Origin: M3007 sp046153695
Lineage (GTDB): Bacteria; Bacteroidota; Bacteroidia; Chitinophagales; Saprospiraceae
Assembly: GCA_046153695.1 (NCBI GenBank)
Contig: JBJXEZ010000083.1
Span: forward strand, 1-8,815
Direction: 5' to 3'
Length of the DNA: 8,815 bases
The notes beneath the pieces are model-generated. The model searched no databases and was not told the DNA's origin. It worked only from the letters and a program-made list of their open reading frames with translations. This document shows positions 1-6,171 of the stretch, piece by piece; the stretch's first letter is position 1; each line of letters opens with the position of its first letter. The position numbers and the translations under genes are program-made.

Positions 1-1
1 C

Positions 2-508
2 GCTTTTTTTGTTCTTGGTCTGTTGGCCATGCTTTGGCGCTTCCGTTTCGCACTGCTGATCGCTATGGCTGGCCTGATCGTTTTGCCTACTTCTTTTTTC
101 CTGAAAGATCAAATTGGCATCGACCGACCGGTCACGTTTTTTGGTTCCTTAGGCTTGCAGGATGCAGTGGTCTTCGTCCCCGGCGTGGTGCTAAACGACG
201 GGCAAACCAGTTTTCCTTCCGGTCACAGTATGGCAGCATTCGCGCTGTTTGGCCTGTGCGCATTTATGATCGGACGACGATGGCCTTTGCTCGCTTTTAC
301 TTGCGCCTGGACGGCCATGCTCGTCAGCCTGTCCCGAATATTCCTGGTTCAACACTTTTTGGTAGACGTATTGGGTGGCACTGCGATAGGTTTGTTTGTA
401 GCCGTTCTGGTGTGGGGCGTTGACCGCCGATATTTTCACCATTGGAGCATACTCGACCGAGGCTTGCTGCCGGGTTCGAGCGCACAGTCAACTGAAAAAA
501 CACCGTAG
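2..508 (+). CDS. PAP2-superfamily membrane phosphatase, 5'-truncated by window edge
   Basis: This reading frame is open from the first bases, so the N-terminus lies outside the window. All three PAP2 (type 2 phosphatidic acid phosphatase) motifs are visible and complete: K-x6-RP (K at 104-106, RP at 125-130), PSGHS (215-229), and SR-x5-H-x3-D (SR at 332-337, H at 353-355, D at 365-367). The motif 2 and 3 histidines are the phosphoenzyme nucleophile and general acid known for this family. Hydrophobic segments before motif 1 and around motifs 2-3 indicate an integral membrane enzyme with its active site facing the periplasm. Family members dephosphorylate lipid phosphates such as undecaprenyl pyrophosphate, phosphatidic acid or phosphatidylglycerol phosphate; the substrate cannot be read from sequence. 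An internal ATG at 29 is probably not the true start, because hydrophobic sequence continues upstream. The TMEM220-like gene starts only 3 bases after the stop, suggesting one transcript. Confidence 0.9.
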   Translation, partial: AFFVLGLLAMLWRFRFALLIAMAGLIVLPTSFFLKDQIGIDRPVTFFGSLGLQDAVVFVPGVVLNDGQTSFPSGHSMAAFALFGLCAFMIGRRWPLLAFTCAWTAMLVSLSRIFLVQHFLVDVLGGTAIGLFVAVLVWGVDRRYFHHWSILDRGLLPGSSAQSTEKTP

Positions 509-511
509 TAA

Positions 512-877
512 ATGCCGATGAAACACACATTTTGGGTACTTGCTTTCGTCTTCGTGTTGTTTGCAGCCGTGCAGTACAATGACCCCGATCCCATACCCTG
601 GATCGCTCTTTACGGCATTGTGGCTGCACATTTTGGCTTGGCTGCTTTAGGCCGTACATACCGCCTGGCCATTTGGATCACGCTAGCCACCGCACTTCTG
701 TGGGCGATATCGTTGCTGCCCGAATTTGTTGATTGGATAAATATGGGTGCTCCCACCATAGTCGGCAGCATGAAGGCTGAAGAACCCTGGATTGAGTATA
801 CCCGTGAATTTCTCGGACTTGGGCTGGCCGCGTTGGCCTGTGGTTTTTTGTTGCGCACGAACAAAGTGCCCGAATGA
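512..877 (+). CDS. TMEM220-family small membrane protein
   Basis: A 121-residue protein with four predicted membrane segments (about residues 5-20, 28-46, 52-70 and 100-114). It carries the QYNDPDP signature at 21-27 followed by tryptophan, and an acidic segment ending in REFLGL (98-103) before the last helix. This combination is characteristic of TMEM220, a family shared by bacteria and animals whose function is unknown. The start at 512 leaves a 3-base gap after the phosphatase stop. A second in-frame ATG at 518 (MKHTF...) is an equally good start and would remove only two residues. No Shine-Dalgarno sequence separates the two, as is usual in Bacteroidota. It is probably co-transcribed with the phosphatase. 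The family assignment is firm; any role is not. Confidence 0.8.
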   Translation: MPMKHTFWVLAFVFVLFAAVQYNDPDPIPWIALYGIVAAHFGLAALGRTYRLAIWITLATALLWAISLLPEFVDWINMGAPTIVGSMKAEEPWIEYTREFLGLGLAALACGFLLRTNKVPE

Positions 878-879
878 AA

Positions 880-887
880 TATCTTTG
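880..887 (+). promoter_or_regulatory. Candidate Bacteroidota -7 promoter box (TATCTTTG)
   Basis: TATCTTTG is an exact match to the Bacteroidota sigma-ABfr -7 consensus TAnnTTTG. It lies just after the TMEM220 stop codon and 40 bases before the ATG of the SH3-domain gene. A -33 TTTG at the expected 17-23 base distance is missing; the nearest TTG (851-853) is 26 bases upstream. The -7 match is observed; its use as a promoter is inferred. Confidence 0.4.
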
Positions 888-927
888 CCACCAGCAGAAA
901 ATACCCAACATGGTCTAAACCATTACT

Positions 928-1905
928 ATGCATACATTTCTCCGAATTGCAATTACCGCCGCAGCCGTATTTCTGACCTGCAGGGCTACTGCTCAAATGA
1001 ATTTTTTTCCCGAAGATATCGTCGTGACGGCATCGGCACTCAACCTGCGCGACAAACCGGACAAGACCGGCAAGGTGCTGGAAAAATTGTCCAAAGGTGC
1101 CCCGCTCGAATTAGTTGAGGTAAGCAACGGGGGGCGGTATGTGGAAGTAGACAGCGTGTCGGGCTTGTGGCTTAAAGTAAAATCACAGACCAAAACGGGC
1201 TATGTCTTCAGCCCATACGTAAGCGGGAATTACTTTTTGTGTACTGATCGTGAAATTATTCAAGATCCCCTGCCGCCGCTTAATTGGTACGGTATCTACA
1301 TCCGGGACTCCTTCTCTGATGAACTCCGTAAGATTGAAATCCACCGTGTTCAGGAATACAACGAGGTGTTTATGGAAAACGTAAACATACTGTACACCAA
1401 CCAGCCCGACACCGCTAAATTTATCATCGGATCAGTCAAACCGCTCCAGACCGGTTATGTTGGCAGCCTCGGGCTTTTCGACCCAAACCTGACGTACTAC
1501 TCGTCTCTTTTGTCGCCCGGAGCTATGCTACCCATCCACCCCGGTATAGATGAACAAGATACCCTGGAAAAAAGCACGTACTACTTTGCCGCCACAGGCT
1601 GTGCTCAATTTGGCGACTACGACTATGTACACGTAACGGATTTTCGCCTGTTCGCCCTTGAAACGGTGCCCGATCAGCCTAGTCGCCGCCAAGACCTGAC
1701 AGGCTGGGTCCAGCCCGGTGAAGGGCTAAACCCCAGCGTCGGGCTTATCTGGTACGGTGATCTGGACGGCGATAACAAGCCCGATGCCATCCTCGAAGAT
1801 GCTCCCTACGAAGTCGGCTCCCGCATTTCGCTCTACCTGTCCTCCATAGCCCGACCCGGCATGCTGCTGCACAAAGTTTGCGAACACTTTTTCACCATAG
1901 ATTAG
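928..1905 (+). CDS. Secreted bacterial SH3 (SH3b) domain protein
   Basis: A 325-residue protein. Residues 1-22 form a signal peptide with a hydrophobic core and a likely signal peptidase I site after A-T-A, leaving an N-terminal Gln, a common pattern in Bacteroidota. Cys18 is not in an acceptable lipobox. Residues about 31-100 match a bacterial SH3 domain: alternating strands, the N-L-R motif at 39-41, a G-x-V-L-x-x-L-x-x-G segment, a conserved W followed by KV, and a closing G-Y-V-F. Such domains bind peptidoglycan or stabilise envelope proteins. The rest (about 100-325) is not recognised, but residues 278-286 read D-L-D-G-D-N-K-P-D, the DxDGDxxxD pattern of calcium-binding loops in FG-GAP/VCBS repeats. 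It is preceded by a -7-like box and is probably its own transcription unit. Likely periplasmic or outer-surface; exact function unknown. Confidence 0.8.
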   Translation: MHTFLRIAITAAAVFLTCRATAQMNFFPEDIVVTASALNLRDKPDKTGKVLEKLSKGAPLELVEVSNGGRYVEVDSVSGLWLKVKSQTKTGYVFSPYVSGNYFLCTDREIIQDPLPPLNWYGIYIRDSFSDELRKIEIHRVQEYNEVFMENVNILYTNQPDTAKFIIGSVKPLQTGYVGSLGLFDPNLTYYSSLLSPGAMLPIHPGIDEQDTLEKSTYYFAATGCAQFGDYDYVHVTDFRLFALETVPDQPSRRQDLTGWVQPGEGLNPSVGLIWYGDLDGDNKPDAILEDAPYEVGSRISLYLSSIARPGMLLHKVCEHFFTID

Positions 1906-1915
1906 GGGGATTGCC

Positions 1916-1989
1916 GGTTGGAAGCCTTTATCCACAACAAACACTTTCACCCAGAACCCTTCATCCTTAAAACCAGAAACCTTCCAACC
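1916..1989. repeat. 9-bp inverted repeat spanning the leader of the FAD oxidoreductase gene
   Basis: GGTTGGAAG (1916-1924) is perfectly repeated in inverse orientation as CTTCCAACC (1981-1989), four bases before the ATG at 1994. The 56 bases between contain an imperfect direct repeat, CCCAGAACCCTTCATCC (1950-1966) and ACCAGAAACCTTCCAACC (1972-1989). If transcribed, the right arm would be sequestered next to the start codon. The repeat is directly seen; a regulatory role is only a possibility, and the arms are short enough to be accidental. Confidence 0.35.
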
Positions 1990-1993
1990 CAAG

Positions 1994-3106
1994 ATGCGAT
2001 TCGATGCTATTGTGATCGGCGGGGGCATATTCGGGTGTTATGCCGCTCTTTACCTGGCGGGCAAAGGTGCCCGGGTTGCGTTGTTGGAGAAAGAGAAACA
2101 GTTGTTTCAGAAAGCCTCTTTGGTAAATCAGGCGCGTTTGCACGGTGGTTACCACTACCCGCGCTCGGTTGCTACTGCCGCTCTGAGTGACGAACACAAA
2201 GAGCGTTTCACCGCAGATCATAAGCAGTTTATCAATTTTGCTTTTGAAAAATATTACGCCGTTGATCGGTTTGGGTCATTCACCGATCCGAGCCAGTTTG
2301 AGCGGTTTTGCCAGCACCTCGGCATTCCGTGCGAGCGGATAGAGAAGCACCCGCTGTTCAATTTCAACAGGTTAGATGCCCTTTACAAAACCGTTGAATA
2401 TTCCTTTGACCCGGTTCTTCTGCGCGAGTACTACCGCAGTCGTGTGCTATCCAGCCCAAATATTTCTGTTTTTGCAAACACCGAAATACAACACGTTTCC
2501 TCCGATGAAGGAACATGGTATTTAGAGGCTCCGAATACAAAAATTGAGTCTCCCGTTGCCATCAACGCCACATACGCCGCCACTAATGCCGTAAACCGTT
2601 TGTTCGGCGTTCGGAACCTCGACCTGACGCACGAGATTTCGGAAATAGCCTTCATCGCTTCCGAGCAGTTCCGGGATATGGGCTTGACGGTCATGGACGG
2701 CCCTTTTGGCTCTATCATGCCTTACGGCTTGAGCGGCTTGTTGTCGTTATCGTCGGTAGCGTACACGCACCACAAAATTTCGTACGATAACTTGCCCCGT
2801 TTTGACTGCCAGCAGCCGGATATTGACCCGCGATGCCGCCCCGAGGCTCCGGGCATTTGTACAGAATGCCCCCGTCGGCCACCCAGCAACGCCTACAAAA
2901 TGCTGCGCCAGATGCAGCAGTATTTTACCGAATCGGTACGTTTTGAGCACCTGTTTTCATATTTCACGATAAAAACCAAACTGAAGGCCAGTCATATTGA
3001 TGATGGCCGCCCCACCGAAATAGCCGTTCTCAGTGACAGCCCGAAACTGTACTGCCTGTTTGCCGGCAAGGTGAACTCGATTTACGAGATTGAAAAAATG
3101 GTGTGA
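1994..3106 (+). CDS. FAD-dependent oxidoreductase (DAO family)
   Basis: A 370-residue protein with a classic N-terminal dinucleotide-binding fold: strand 4-8, GGGIFG at 9-14 (GxGxxG), helix, then a second strand ending in Glu32, which in this family contacts the FAD ribose. The continuation Q-A-R-L-H-G-G-Y-H-Y-P-R-S (about 46-58) and the overall length fit DAO-type flavoproteins related to glycerol-3-phosphate dehydrogenase and amino-acid oxidases. The substrate is unknown. Four cysteines at 272, 281, 289 and 292 (C-x8-C-x7-C-x2-C) lie in one loop, an arrangement that could bind a metal or form disulfides. No signal peptide is present, so it is cytoplasmic. The start is the first ATG after the preceding stop and gives a properly positioned Rossmann strand. 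No clear -7 box is visible in the 88-base leader, which holds a short inverted repeat. Confidence 0.8.
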   Translation: MRFDAIVIGGGIFGCYAALYLAGKGARVALLEKEKQLFQKASLVNQARLHGGYHYPRSVATAALSDEHKERFTADHKQFINFAFEKYYAVDRFGSFTDPSQFERFCQHLGIPCERIEKHPLFNFNRLDALYKTVEYSFDPVLLREYYRSRVLSSPNISVFANTEIQHVSSDEGTWYLEAPNTKIESPVAINATYAATNAVNRLFGVRNLDLTHEISEIAFIASEQFRDMGLTVMDGPFGSIMPYGLSGLLSLSSVAYTHHKISYDNLPRFDCQQPDIDPRCRPEAPGICTECPRRPPSNAYKMLRQMQQYFTESVRFEHLFSYFTIKTKLKASHIDDGRPTEIAVLSDSPKLYCLFAGKVNSIYEIEKMV

Positions 3107-3144
3107 CGGATTCACATTGGCAAAAATTCCAAATCCGAAACGCC

Positions 3145-3152
3145 GACCTTTG
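3145..3152 (+). promoter_or_regulatory. Weak candidate -7 box (GACCTTTG) before the His-rich membrane protein
   Basis: GACCTTTG differs from TAnnTTTG at one position and is followed by CA, as in the better box at 6667-6674. It sits 32 bases before the ATG at 3185. No -33 element is found at proper spacing. Offered as the best candidate in the 78-base gap, with low certainty. Confidence 0.25.
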
Positions 3153-3184
3153 CAAACTTTTCACTTTTTGAAACCCATGAACAC

Positions 3185-3787
3185 ATGAGCGCTCTTTTGA
3201 TCGGGAGTCTGCTGTTGAGTTTTTTTCACGCTTTGATCCCCAGTCACTGGCTGCCCGTGCTGGCCATTGGGCGGCAGGAGGGCTGGTCGGCAGGCCGTAC
3301 GTTGTGGATCACATTTGTGACGGGTACCGCTCATGTTTTGAGCACTGTACTTGTCGGGTTGGTTCTGGCAGCTGTGGGCGGGATTCTTGCCCACAGCATA
3401 GATGTGTTTACGCGCTGGCTTGCCCCGGCGTTACTCGGTATCCTGGGCGTTTTTTACCTCTATCAGCACTACTACCACCACCATTTTCACTTACACAGGC
3501 AAAACACCCGTTGGGGCGTGATCGGCACGTTAGCAGCCGCCATGTTCCTCTCTCCCTGCCTCGAAATCGAAGGGTATTTCCTTGCTGCTGGTCAACACGG
3601 CTGGGGGTTTGTGGCACTGATGGCCTTGTTGTACGCCGTTGTCACTATTTCCGGCATGCTTCTTTGGGTTTATCTCGCCATGCACGGGCTGAAGCGCCTG
3701 GACTGGCACGCCTGGGAACACAACGCTGGCTTGATTACGGGCCTGACTTTGCTTGCCTCTGGACTGGCTTTGCTCTTGTTGGAATAG
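3185..3787 (+). CDS. His-rich polytopic membrane protein, NicO/UreH-like metal transport candidate
   Basis: A 200-residue protein with about six hydrophobic segments (roughly 3-19, 42-66, 76-93, 112-134, 142-164, 182-199). The first helix holds H15-A-L-I-P-S-H21, resembling the histidine motif in the first helix of NicO/UreH-type nickel and cobalt transport proteins. H50 follows in GTAH. Residues 95-104 contain six histidines between helices 3 and 4 (H95, H98, H99, H100, H102, H104), a likely metal-binding loop. S-P-C at 123-125 begins the next hydrophobic segment. These features suggest transport or sensing of a divalent metal in the cytoplasmic membrane; the metal and direction are not determinable. 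The ATG at 3185 was chosen because helix 1 starts directly after it. An earlier ATG at 3177 gives only a three-codon frame. Its stop is one base from the convergent YjbR-family stop. Family placement is tentative. Confidence 0.6.
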   Translation: MSALLIGSLLLSFFHALIPSHWLPVLAIGRQEGWSAGRTLWITFVTGTAHVLSTVLVGLVLAAVGGILAHSIDVFTRWLAPALLGILGVFYLYQHYYHHHFHLHRQNTRWGVIGTLAAAMFLSPCLEIEGYFLAAGQHGWGFVALMALLYAVVTISGMLLWVYLAMHGLKRLDWHAWEHNAGLITGLTLLASGLALLLLE

Positions 3788-3788
3788 T

Positions 3789-4139
3789 TTACTCAAGCAC
3801 TTCCCGGTCTGCTTTTTTCAAGGTTTTGACCACTTGTTCGTAGGAATGGTCAATGAGATGTCGGAGTGTTGGTTCGTCTAAGGAACCTTCAAAATCCACT
3901 GTATTCCAGTGTTTTTTGTTCATATGCCAGCCTGACTGCACTTCCGGGTAGCGTTCCCGCAGTTCGATTGCAAAATCGGGTTCGCATTTCAGATTGACTG
4001 AAAACCGTTCATTGTCGAGACCGGTGATCGCGAATATTTTTCCTGCAACACGTATGCAAAGGGTCACCTCGTCGAATGGAAAATTCTCCGTGACGCCTTT
4101 TTTTGTAAAACAATACGCGCGGAACTGTTCGATGTCCAT
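3789..4139 (-). CDS. MmcQ/YjbR family protein
   Basis: A complete 116-residue protein matching the MmcQ/YjbR family in length and motifs: F-P-F-D near residue 20-23, strand V-A-G-K-I-F-A about 31-37, K-C-E-P at 51-54, the family hallmark W-H-M-N-K-K-H-W-N-T at 71-80, and a C-terminal S-Y-x-x-V helix around 99-104. The fold is the CyaY-like/double-wing type proposed to bind DNA in some members, but no precise biochemical role is established. No signal or membrane segment is seen. It lies 78 bases downstream of the CNHC thioredoxin-fold gene on the same strand and may be the last gene of that transcript. Its stop is separated by one base from the stop of the convergent membrane protein gene, leaving no room for a terminator between them. 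Confidence 0.85.
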   Translation of the reverse strand: MDIEQFRAYCFTKKGVTENFPFDEVTLCIRVAGKIFAITGLDNERFSVNLKCEPDFAIELRERYPEVQSGWHMNKKHWNTVDFEGSLDEPTLRHLIDHSYEQVVKTLKKADREVLE

Positions 4140-4217
4140 AAAACGGATAGGTAGTTAATGGTGAGCGGGTTACAAGTTAGAGTGCTCTCGTGAAACAGGT
4201 AATAAAAACCTTTCACT

Positions 4218-4778
4218 TCACTCCTTCCACTTGATATTGCATCCCCCACTTGGCCGCTGTACGGTCGGTACTGGTTTTCCTTCCAGCACAGCCACGAGGG
4301 CCGCCCTCAGGTCTTCGCCGGTCGGCGAAACAGGGTTGCGGTTGGGGCGGCTGCCGTCAAGTTGGCCGCGATAGACGAGGGTTTGATTGCCGTCGAAGAC
4401 ATAAAAATCCGGCGTACAGGCCGCATCGTAGCGGCGAGCCGTTTCCTGGGTTTCATCGTACAGGTACGGAAACGAGTAACCCACGGCCTGAGCATGAGCG
4501 GGCATTTTGTCCGGAGCGTCTTCGGGGTAAGCTTCGGCATCGTTGCTATTTATTCCCACAAAGGAGACGCCTTGCGCCCCAAACTCGCGGGCTAAACGCG
4601 CGATTTCGTCGTTGACATACAGTACATAGGGGCAATGATTGCAGAGGAACATAACCACGGTAGCTCTGGTTGAGGCCACGTCTTGCAATTGGACCATACT
4701 GCCGGTCGCAGGGTTGAGCAGTTTAAAATCGGGGGCCTGGGTGCCCAATGGGAGCATACTGGATTCGGTATAAGCCAT
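4218..4778 (-). CDS. Thioredoxin-fold / AhpC-TSA-like redox protein with CNHC motif
   Basis: A 186-residue cytoplasmic protein with a thioredoxin fold. The active-site-like motif C46-N-H-C49-P lies after strand V-V-M-F-L; a G-I-N-S-N-D segment (75-80), Y-P-E-D-x-P (84-89), a C121-T-P-D-F cis-proline segment (P123), V-Y-R-G-Q-L-D, and the C-terminal G-G-C180-N-I-K-W-K follow. This set typifies a well-conserved bacterial family annotated as thioredoxin family protein or peroxiredoxin-like. The CxxC supports thiol-disulfide chemistry; peroxidase activity is unproven. The frame is open upstream to 5315, but homology begins at the ATG at 4778 (M-A-Y-T), and the upstream part is antisense-frame shadow of the peptidase gene. 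It begins 26 bases after the stop of the M15 peptidase gene and is probably co-transcribed with it. Cys121 and Cys180 could act as additional thiols. Confidence 0.85.
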   Translation of the reverse strand: MAYTESSMLPLGTQAPDFKLLNPATGSMVQLQDVASTRATVVMFLCNHCPYVLYVNDEIARLAREFGAQGVSFVGINSNDAEAYPEDAPDKMPAHAQAVGYSFPYLYDETQETARRYDAACTPDFYVFDGNQTLVYRGQLDGSRPNRNPVSPTGEDLRAALVAVLEGKPVPTVQRPSGGCNIKWKE

Positions 4779-4804
4779 TTTACAGTTTTGAGTTTTGCGT
4801 TGAG

Positions 4805-5656
4805 TCAGCGGCAAATGGGGCTTATGCCTTGGACGTAATGTTGCACGATACCGATTTTCTGAGCCGTTTCGGAACCTGCGAAGCCCGTAATCTCGGTGTC
4901 TTTTATCTGGCGGGAGTAGGATTCCAACATTGGGGCTGACAGCGGGGTGTACGACCAGTGCCATTTTTCCTCCTTGTAGCCATACGGACGATCGGTACTC
5001 AGCGGCGTATAGGGCTGGCAGAAACCGTACCGATGGGCGTGTGCTTTCAGCCATTCGTACACTCCGGCATATTTTCCGTTTTGTTCGAAGGCCGGGTTGT
5101 TCAGATCGTTCAGGTCCATGTCGGTGCCCCAATGGTGGCGCGAGGCACCAGGCATGGCCGAGAATTCCATGATTTTTTTCGCTCGTGCTTCGGGTGCAGG
5201 TTTTTCTTTGGCAAACCGCGCCCACTTCGCTTCCCAAATGGCTTTTTGTTGCAGAAACGTCCGTGTGGAAGAAATTATCCTCAACTGGATGCCATCCGTC
5301 TTGGCTGCATCCCACATTTTTTTGAACGCCTCAAATGCTTCCCGGCGCAGGAACATACCGGGTCGGTCTGTGTATGGTTTGCCCACAGGCACAAAATCGG
5401 GATGCTTGATCGGGTTGAATTTCCCCATCAAATAAGCCTCTCCGAACGCTTCAGGGCTGTCGTTGGCAACAGAAGGCTCGGTTTTCGAGCCGTTTTCGGT
5501 AGCCTGCGCTGGTCCGATAACAACTTCCCGGCGAGCCGGGGTGCCACCCGTTTCAGCGTCGTTCGTACCGGCATTGCCCACCTCGGCACCGCAGCCCGCA
5601 AAAAAAAGCAGCAGCGCTGCGGCACTTTTGGTAAAATAAGGTTGGTTATTCATCAT
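4805..5656 (-). CDS. Lipoprotein, M15 family D,D-carboxypeptidase (VanY-like)
   Basis: A 283-residue protein. Residues 1-21 are a lipoprotein signal peptide ending F-A-G-Cys22, so it is likely lipid-anchored in the envelope. A low-complexity linker runs to about residue 70, then an M15B peptidase domain (about 80-240). Zinc and catalytic motifs are intact: S172-R-H174-H-W-G177-T-D-M-D181 (SxHxxGxxxD; H174 and D181 as zinc ligands) and E230-K-W-H233 (catalytic Glu and third ligand). Family members cleave the terminal D-Ala from peptidoglycan stem peptides. Two adjacent ATGs (5656 and 5653) are possible starts; the first overlaps the thioredoxin stop as ATGA, suggesting translational coupling. 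The C-terminal 40 residues after the domain are not recognised. No vancomycin-resistance genes accompany it, so cell-wall remodelling is more likely than antibiotic resistance. Confidence 0.88.
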   Translation of the reverse strand: MMNNQPYFTKSAAALLLFFAGCGAEVGNAGTNDAETGGTPARREVVIGPAQATENGSKTEPSVANDSPEAFGEAYLMGKFNPIKHPDFVPVGKPYTDRPGMFLRREAFEAFKKMWDAAKTDGIQLRIISSTRTFLQQKAIWEAKWARFAKEKPAPEARAKKIMEFSAMPGASRHHWGTDMDLNDLNNPAFEQNGKYAGVYEWLKAHAHRYGFCQPYTPLSTDRPYGYKEEKWHWSYTPLSAPMLESYSRQIKDTEITGFAGSETAQKIGIVQHYVQGISPICR

Positions 5657-5958
5657 TTTTCGGCTGCCTCAATTATTGCTCGCAACGATTGTTTAGTCAA
5701 TACGCCTGGTTGCCGCCACAGTTCTTCCCCGTTTCGGTATAGCATGAACGTGGGTACACCCAACACCCGAAGTCGGACGGCCAGGTCGGTTTGCTCGTCC
5801 ACATCAATTTTCACGATGCGCACCCGCTCGCCGAGATCGGCCTGTAGTTCGTCCAACACGGGCGACATTGCGCGGCAAGGCCCACACCATGTTGCGTGGA
5901 AGTCGAGCAAAACGGGGGTCTCGGACTGGACGATTGACTCAAATGTTTCAGACATCAT
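5653..5958 (-). CDS. Thioredoxin
   Basis: A 101-residue protein with the standard thioredoxin layout: strand V-L-L-D19-F-H, active site W24-C-G-P-C28, strand I-V-K-I-D-V-D around 48-54, cis-proline loop G-V-P69-T, and a closing helix. Asp19 matches the buried acid that assists the active-site cysteines. It has no signal peptide, so it is expected to reduce protein disulfides in the cytoplasm. The two tandem ATGs at 5958 and 5955 are both acceptable starts. It is the first gene of the leftward cluster; its TGA stop overlaps the start of the peptidase lipoprotein gene. Upstream on the minus strand a TACCTTGC (complement of 5982-5989) resembles the -7 box with one T missing. Whether this is the main thioredoxin (trxA) or an accessory copy cannot be told here. 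Confidence 0.92.
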   Translation of the reverse strand: MMSETFESIVQSETPVLLDFHATWCGPCRAMSPVLDELQADLGERVRIVKIDVDEQTDLAVRLRVLGVPTFMLYRNGEELWRQPGVLTKQSLRAIIEAAEK

Positions 5959-6024
5959 TTTTCAAAAAAATAATACGCGGCGCAAGGTACAGCGGATTAG
6001 CACAAGTGCTGCCGAGGCAAACTA

Positions 6025-6082
6025 GGAGCGTGTTTAAATTTCAGTCGTCGTGCTGCAAGCGGCGACTGAAATTTAAACATGC
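6025..6082. repeat. Long palindromic hairpin element in the divergent intergenic region
   Basis: TGTTTAAATTTCAGTCG (6031-6047) is perfectly repeated in inverse orientation at 6063-6079. As RNA from the plus strand the stem would extend by a T-G, a C-G, a G-C and a further T-G pair, closing a loop of about 7 bases (GCTGCAA). Outside the perfect arms, partial complementarity continues (GAGCG against the complement of TGCAC). The tetranucleotide ACTA occurs directly on both sides (6021-6024 and 6083-6086), which could be a target-site duplication or chance. It lies between divergently transcribed genes, so it is not a terminator for either. It encodes no protein. Possible identities are a very short non-autonomous mobile palindrome (REP/MITE-like), paired insertion-sequence ends, or a regulator site. 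Confidence 0.75.
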
Positions 6083-6171
6083 ACTAAAACCCATCCGGTT
6101 AGGCATTTCATCGAAAAAAACGAAGCCACTCCCCTACATTGCCCACTTTTGGCCTAAACAACCTGATTCAC

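Noticed and set aside
3177..3188. Three-codon upstream frame (M-N-T-stop) overlapping the membrane protein start as ATGA
   Set aside because: So short a frame is expected by chance, and no other sign of a leader peptide is present.
4191..4215. Bulged hairpin TGAAA..GGT / ACCTTTCA between the CNHC protein gene and the YjbR gene
   Set aside because: Only 8 pairs with a 2-base bulge and a 7-base loop, no GC-rich stem and no adequate U-tract after it; too weak to call a terminator or attenuator.
4779..5315. N-terminal extension of the CNHC thioredoxin-fold frame
   Set aside because: Family similarity starts exactly at the ATG at 4778, and the extension overlaps the M15 peptidase gene in another frame.
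4805..5656. Vancomycin-resistance determinant
   Set aside because: The M15 enzyme resembles VanY, but no VanH, VanA, VanX or VanR/S genes accompany it, and M15 lipoproteins are common chromosomal wall enzymes.
4958..6025. A long open frame of 355 codons on the plus strand, antisense to the peptidase and thioredoxin genes
   Set aside because: The opposite strand carries two proteins with intact family motifs. The antisense translation has no recognisable domain and is low-complexity in places, so it is a by-product of codon use in the real genes.
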